Of a stretch of 64,000 nt of DNA, positions 63,304 to 64,000 are shown piece after piece. The notes below the pieces were generated by a model, which was given only the letters and a program-made list of their open reading frames with translations, was not told the origin of the DNA and ran no database searches. Source of the stretch: Prochlorococcus marinus XMU1410 (lineage in GTDB: Bacteria; Cyanobacteriota; Cyanobacteriia; PCC-6307; Cyanobiaceae); assembly GCF_017696085.1 (NCBI RefSeq), contig NZ_JAAORH010000001.1, positions 903,954 to 967,953 of the forward strand. Reading direction: 5' to 3'. A program made the position numbers and the translations under genes. Every line of letters starts with the position of its first letter. Position 1 is the stretch's first letter.

Positions 63304-64000
63304 TTATCTAAACATAGAACTAACAGAACTTTCTTCGTGGATTCTCCAAATGGCTTCACCAAGCATATTTGCGACGGAGAGAACTTTTAACTGTGGAAAA
63401 TTATCTTTATGAATAACTGGTATGCTGTTAGTCACAATAACTTGTTCGAAAAGATTCTTAGTACTTAATCTTTCACAAGAAGGAGGAGAAAATACAGCAT
63501 GTGAGGCACATGCAAATATTCTATTAGCTCCTTCTTTTTTTAGTAAATTTGCTCCAGAACAAATTGTACCTCCAGTGTCTATCATATCGTCTATAAGAAT
63601 AGCCGTTTTGCCTTTGACTTCACCAATAACGGTTAAACTTTCAGCGATATTATGCGTAGATCTTCTTTTATCTATGATAGCCAGCGGCGCATCCTTCATT
63701 AATTTTGCGAATGCTCTTGCTCTTGCCACCCCGCCTACATCAGGAGAAACTACAACTATTTCCTCTAAATCTAAAGTTTCTAGATAATCAATTAATACTG
63801 GTGAGCCGTAAATATGATCGCATGGTATATCAAAGTAGCCTTGTATTTGAGCCGAATGCAAGTCCATAGCAAGTACTCTATCAACTCCTGATTTCTCTAG
63901 TAAATTAGCAGTTAGTTTTGCAGTTATAGACTCTCTTCCTGAGGTCTTCCTATCTGCCCTTGCATATCCAAAATAGGGAATTACAGCCGTTATTTGCCTT
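63304..64000 (-). CDS. prs: ribose-phosphate pyrophosphokinase, start outside window
   Basis: The frame is open to the window edge; the visible part is about 231 residues of the C-terminal side of PRPP synthase. Markers are Tyr-Phe-Gly-Tyr-Ala-Arg-Ala-Asp-Arg-Lys, Ala-Met-Asp-Leu-His-Ser-Ala-Gln-Ile-Gln-Gly-Tyr-Phe, and the PRPP-binding Ile-Leu-Ile-Asp-Asp-Met-Ile-Asp-Thr-Gly-Gly-Thr. It makes PRPP for nucleotides, histidine and tryptophan. Confidence 0.96.
   Translation of the reverse strand, partial: RQITAVIPYFGYARADRKTSGRESITAKLTANLLEKSGVDRVLAMDLHSAQIQGYFDIPCDHIYGSPVLIDYLETLDLEEIVVVSPDVGGVARARAFAKLMKDAPLAIIDKRRSTHNIAESLTVIGEVKGKTAILIDDMIDTGGTICSGANLLKKEGANRIFACASHAVFSPPSCERLSTKNLFEQVIVTNSIPVIHKDNFPQLKVLSVANMLGEAIWRIHEESSVSSMFR

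Overview
The window is a stretch of a small, AT-rich, gene-dense picocyanobacterial chromosome, almost certainly a high-light-adapted Prochlorococcus. Pointers are the very low GC, very short intergenic gaps, petG, chlI, cytM, a lycopene cyclase, the clock kinase SasA, a ferredoxin-NADP reductase without the phycobilisome-linker domain, and the sRNA Yfr1 lying between trxA and a guaB-type gene, its known place in Prochlorococcus. I see no mobile element, prophage, integrase or CRISPR array.

Layout. (1) 0-14.7 kb is rich in small proteins: many secreted or single-helix proteins under 150 aa, many under 60 aa, mixed with a dihydrouridine synthase, a 4HBT thioesterase, a membrane-tethered Mrr-type nuclease, MAPEG and OsmC proteins, two PAP/fibrillin proteins, a Psb34-like protein and an orphan Nif11-like protein. 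At 13.45-13.73 kb two tandem minus-strand sRNA genes fit the Yfr2 family and Yfr10. (2) 14.6-20.9 kb is a zinc-homeostasis locus: znuB, zur, znuC, a divergent znuC/znuA control region with a near-perfect Zur-type palindrome, a His-rich ZnuA, a COG0523 (CobW-like) GTPase and an overlapping WD40 protein. ZnuA and the GTPase share an inserted domain of about 110 residues. (3) 20.9-22.4 kb holds small Cys-containing proteins and a terminator-ended candidate short transcript. (4) 22.5-25.8 kb is an ATP-grasp / alpha-E / transglutaminase-like cassette. (5) 25.9-34.5 kb has a cupin-like protein, a lumenal pentapeptide protein, a PfkB sugar kinase, an MFS transporter divergent from a DUF1400-type hydrolase, and a peptide-type ABC transporter reduced to a binding protein and one permease.

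(6) 34.6-42.9 kb is a long minus-strand housekeeping block (hom, sufE, 5-formyl-THF cyclo-ligase, ruvC, chlI, an RNA methyltransferase, cytM, rsmD, hisH, trxA, Yfr1, guaB-type), with petG on the other strand overlapping rsmD. (7) 43-64 kb carries gyrA, a lycopene cyclase, a GH57 enzyme, leuA, a 7TM-HD phosphodiesterase-like protein, folD, crtE, cobB/cbiA, opcA-zwf, petH, tRNA-Glu, sasA and the start-truncated prs.

Functionally the window joins photosynthetic electron transport (petG, petH, cytM, Psb34), pigments (chlI, crtL, crtE), night-time NADPH supply (zwf, opcA) and clock output (sasA). Superimposed are a compact Zur-controlled zinc system and an sRNA triad (Yfr1, Yfr10, Yfr2-type) whose conserved segments are near-complementary. 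The points most worth following up are the domain shared by ZnuA and the GTPase, zur lying antisense between znuC and znuB, the tandem Yfr10/Yfr2 locus, the tiny-ORF transcript near 21.2-21.5 kb, and divergent genes whose GTG starts share an 8-bp palindrome.
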